Shown here piece by piece: positions 63,474 through 64,000 of a DNA stretch of 64,000 nt; position 1 is the first letter of the stretch, and the number at the start of each line of letters is the position of its first letter. Both the position numbers and the translations under genes were made by a program. Under the pieces are notes generated by a model that had not been told where the DNA came from, searched no databases, and was given only the letters and a program-made list of their open reading frames with translations. Origin of the DNA: Pseudomonadota bacterium (lineage in GTDB: Bacteria > Pseudomonadota > Gammaproteobacteria > Burkholderiales > Burkholderiaceae_C); contig JAJZWA010000001.1 in the NCBI GenBank assembly GCA_021846965.1, positions 83,517 through 147,516 on the forward strand. The letters are read 5' to 3'.

Positions 63474-64000
63474 TCAGCCGGCGCTGAACACGAACATCGC
63501 CTCCGAGGCGAGCAGGTTGGGCAGGGTGTGCACCTCGCGCCCGGCCTGGATGCCCAGGGCCTGGCGCACGCTCAGGCCGCACTTGGCCGCCAGCACGGAG
63601 AAGTCGGCGTAGGTGGTCACGCGCAGGTTCGGCGTGTCATACCACTCGTAGGGCAGCTCCTCGGTCACCGGCAGGCGGCCCGAGGCCACGCGCAGACGGA
63701 TGCGCCAGTGCGCGAAGTTGGCGAAGGTGGCGATGCCCTGGCGACCCACGCGCGAGGCCTCGCGCAGCGCACGCTCGGTGTTGCGCAGATTGGGTAGCGA
63801 GTCGATCATCAGCACGACGTCGAAGCTGTCGTCGGCGAACATGGCCAGGCCCTGCTCGAGGTCGATCTGCAGAACGTCGACGCCGCGCCGGGCGCAGGCC
63901 ACCACCTTGTCGGGGTCGATTTCCACGCCCTGCACCGAGCAGCCGCGCTGCTCGCGCAGGTGCGCCAGCAGCGCGCCGTTGCCGCAGCCCAGGTCGAGCA
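63474..64000 (-). CDS. metW: Methionine biosynthesis protein MetW (5' end outside window)
   Basis: At least 175 residues of the C-terminal part are present; the gene runs off the right edge. The SAM-binding motif I (LDLGCGNGALLAHLREQRGC) is at the very edge, followed by GVEIDPDKVVACARRGVDVL, FDVVLMIDSLPNLRNTERAL and VTEELPYEWYDTPNLRVTTY. MetW cooperates with MetX (homoserine acetyltransferase) in methionine synthesis in proteobacteria, and metX would be expected just beyond the edge. The exact reaction of MetW is still debated. Confidence 0.93.
   Translation of the reverse strand, partial: LDLGCGNGALLAHLREQRGCSVQGVEIDPDKVVACARRGVDVLQIDLEQGLAMFADDSFDVVLMIDSLPNLRNTERALREASRVGRQGIATFANFAHWRIRLRVASGRLPVTEELPYEWYDTPNLRVTTYADFSVLAAKCGLSVRQALGIQAGREVHTLPNLLASEAMFVFSAG

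Overview
The window is about 64 kb of GC-rich (roughly 65%, judged by eye) bacterial DNA, densely packed with short intergenic gaps. The housekeeping genes (tgt, apt, folE, metW, a class A penicillin-binding protein, a BPSS1780-type membrane protein, a PA0069-type radical SAM protein) point to a betaproteobacterium, most likely Burkholderiales or a close relative. I could not assign a genus.

Layout. (1) 0-9.4 kb: a CelD/BcsL-like acetyltransferase and a GT2 glycosyltransferase, then mostly housekeeping genes: tgt, a TIGR04325-type methyltransferase, an LplT-like transporter, thpR, an Sfp-type phosphopantetheinyl transferase, a LEA2 protein, apt and a BPSS1780-family membrane protein. (2) 9.4-41.7 kb: a block of 19 genes, all on the minus strand and many overlapping by 1-23 bp. 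It reads from 41.7 kb down to 9.4 kb. First come exopolysaccharide genes of the XrtA (exosortase/PEP-CTERM) type: export lipoprotein, outer-membrane protein, an AAA ATPase fused to an epimerase-like domain, chain-length protein and tyrosine autokinase. Next are a JmjC/cupin protein, a two-protein hybrid NRPS/PKS assembly line with an aminotransferase domain, and two alpha/beta hydrolases of the exosortase-associated kind. The block ends with glycosyltransferases, polysaccharide deacetylases, a Wzy/ligase-like protein, a YdcF protein and a Wzx-like flippase. (3) 42.0-45.9 kb, plus strand: the initiating sugar-phosphate transferase, then a TviB-like UDP-sugar dehydrogenase and a TviC-like 4-epimerase. 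(4) 45.9-49.8 kb: a patch of clearly lower GC with one GT4 and two oligo-glycine lipoproteins. (5) 49.9-64 kb: ordinary genes (EamA transporter, radical SAM gene with a LexA-like box, CPA2 antiporter, MFS transporter, TlpA-like thioredoxin, PBP1A, three low-complexity envelope proteins, a Tat-exported beta-propeller, a fatty-acid hydroxylase, folE, and metW cut by the window edge).

How the parts fit. Genes in 9.4-45.9 kb can make, polymerise, flip and export a polysaccharide built from UDP-HexNAc-uronate-type sugars. The unusual element is the assembly line: half-C/A/PCP/KS/AT/ACP/aminotransferase, followed by C/A/PCP/C/PCP. It has no thioesterase and no adenylation domain for its last carrier. 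It sits where standard XrtA loci usually carry an acyl-CoA ligase and an acyl carrier protein beside the same two hydrolases. My inference is that it builds a short beta-amino-acid-containing acyl/peptidyl group that either modifies the polysaccharide or is released by a non-standard route. No exosortase, PEP-CTERM protein or dedicated NRPS exporter is visible in the window.

Regulatory sequence worth noting: a perfect 30-bp palindrome between the JmjC gene and the assembly line, a related GTGAA-N4-TTCAC repeat just upstream of the export gene, and a LexA-like box before the radical SAM gene.
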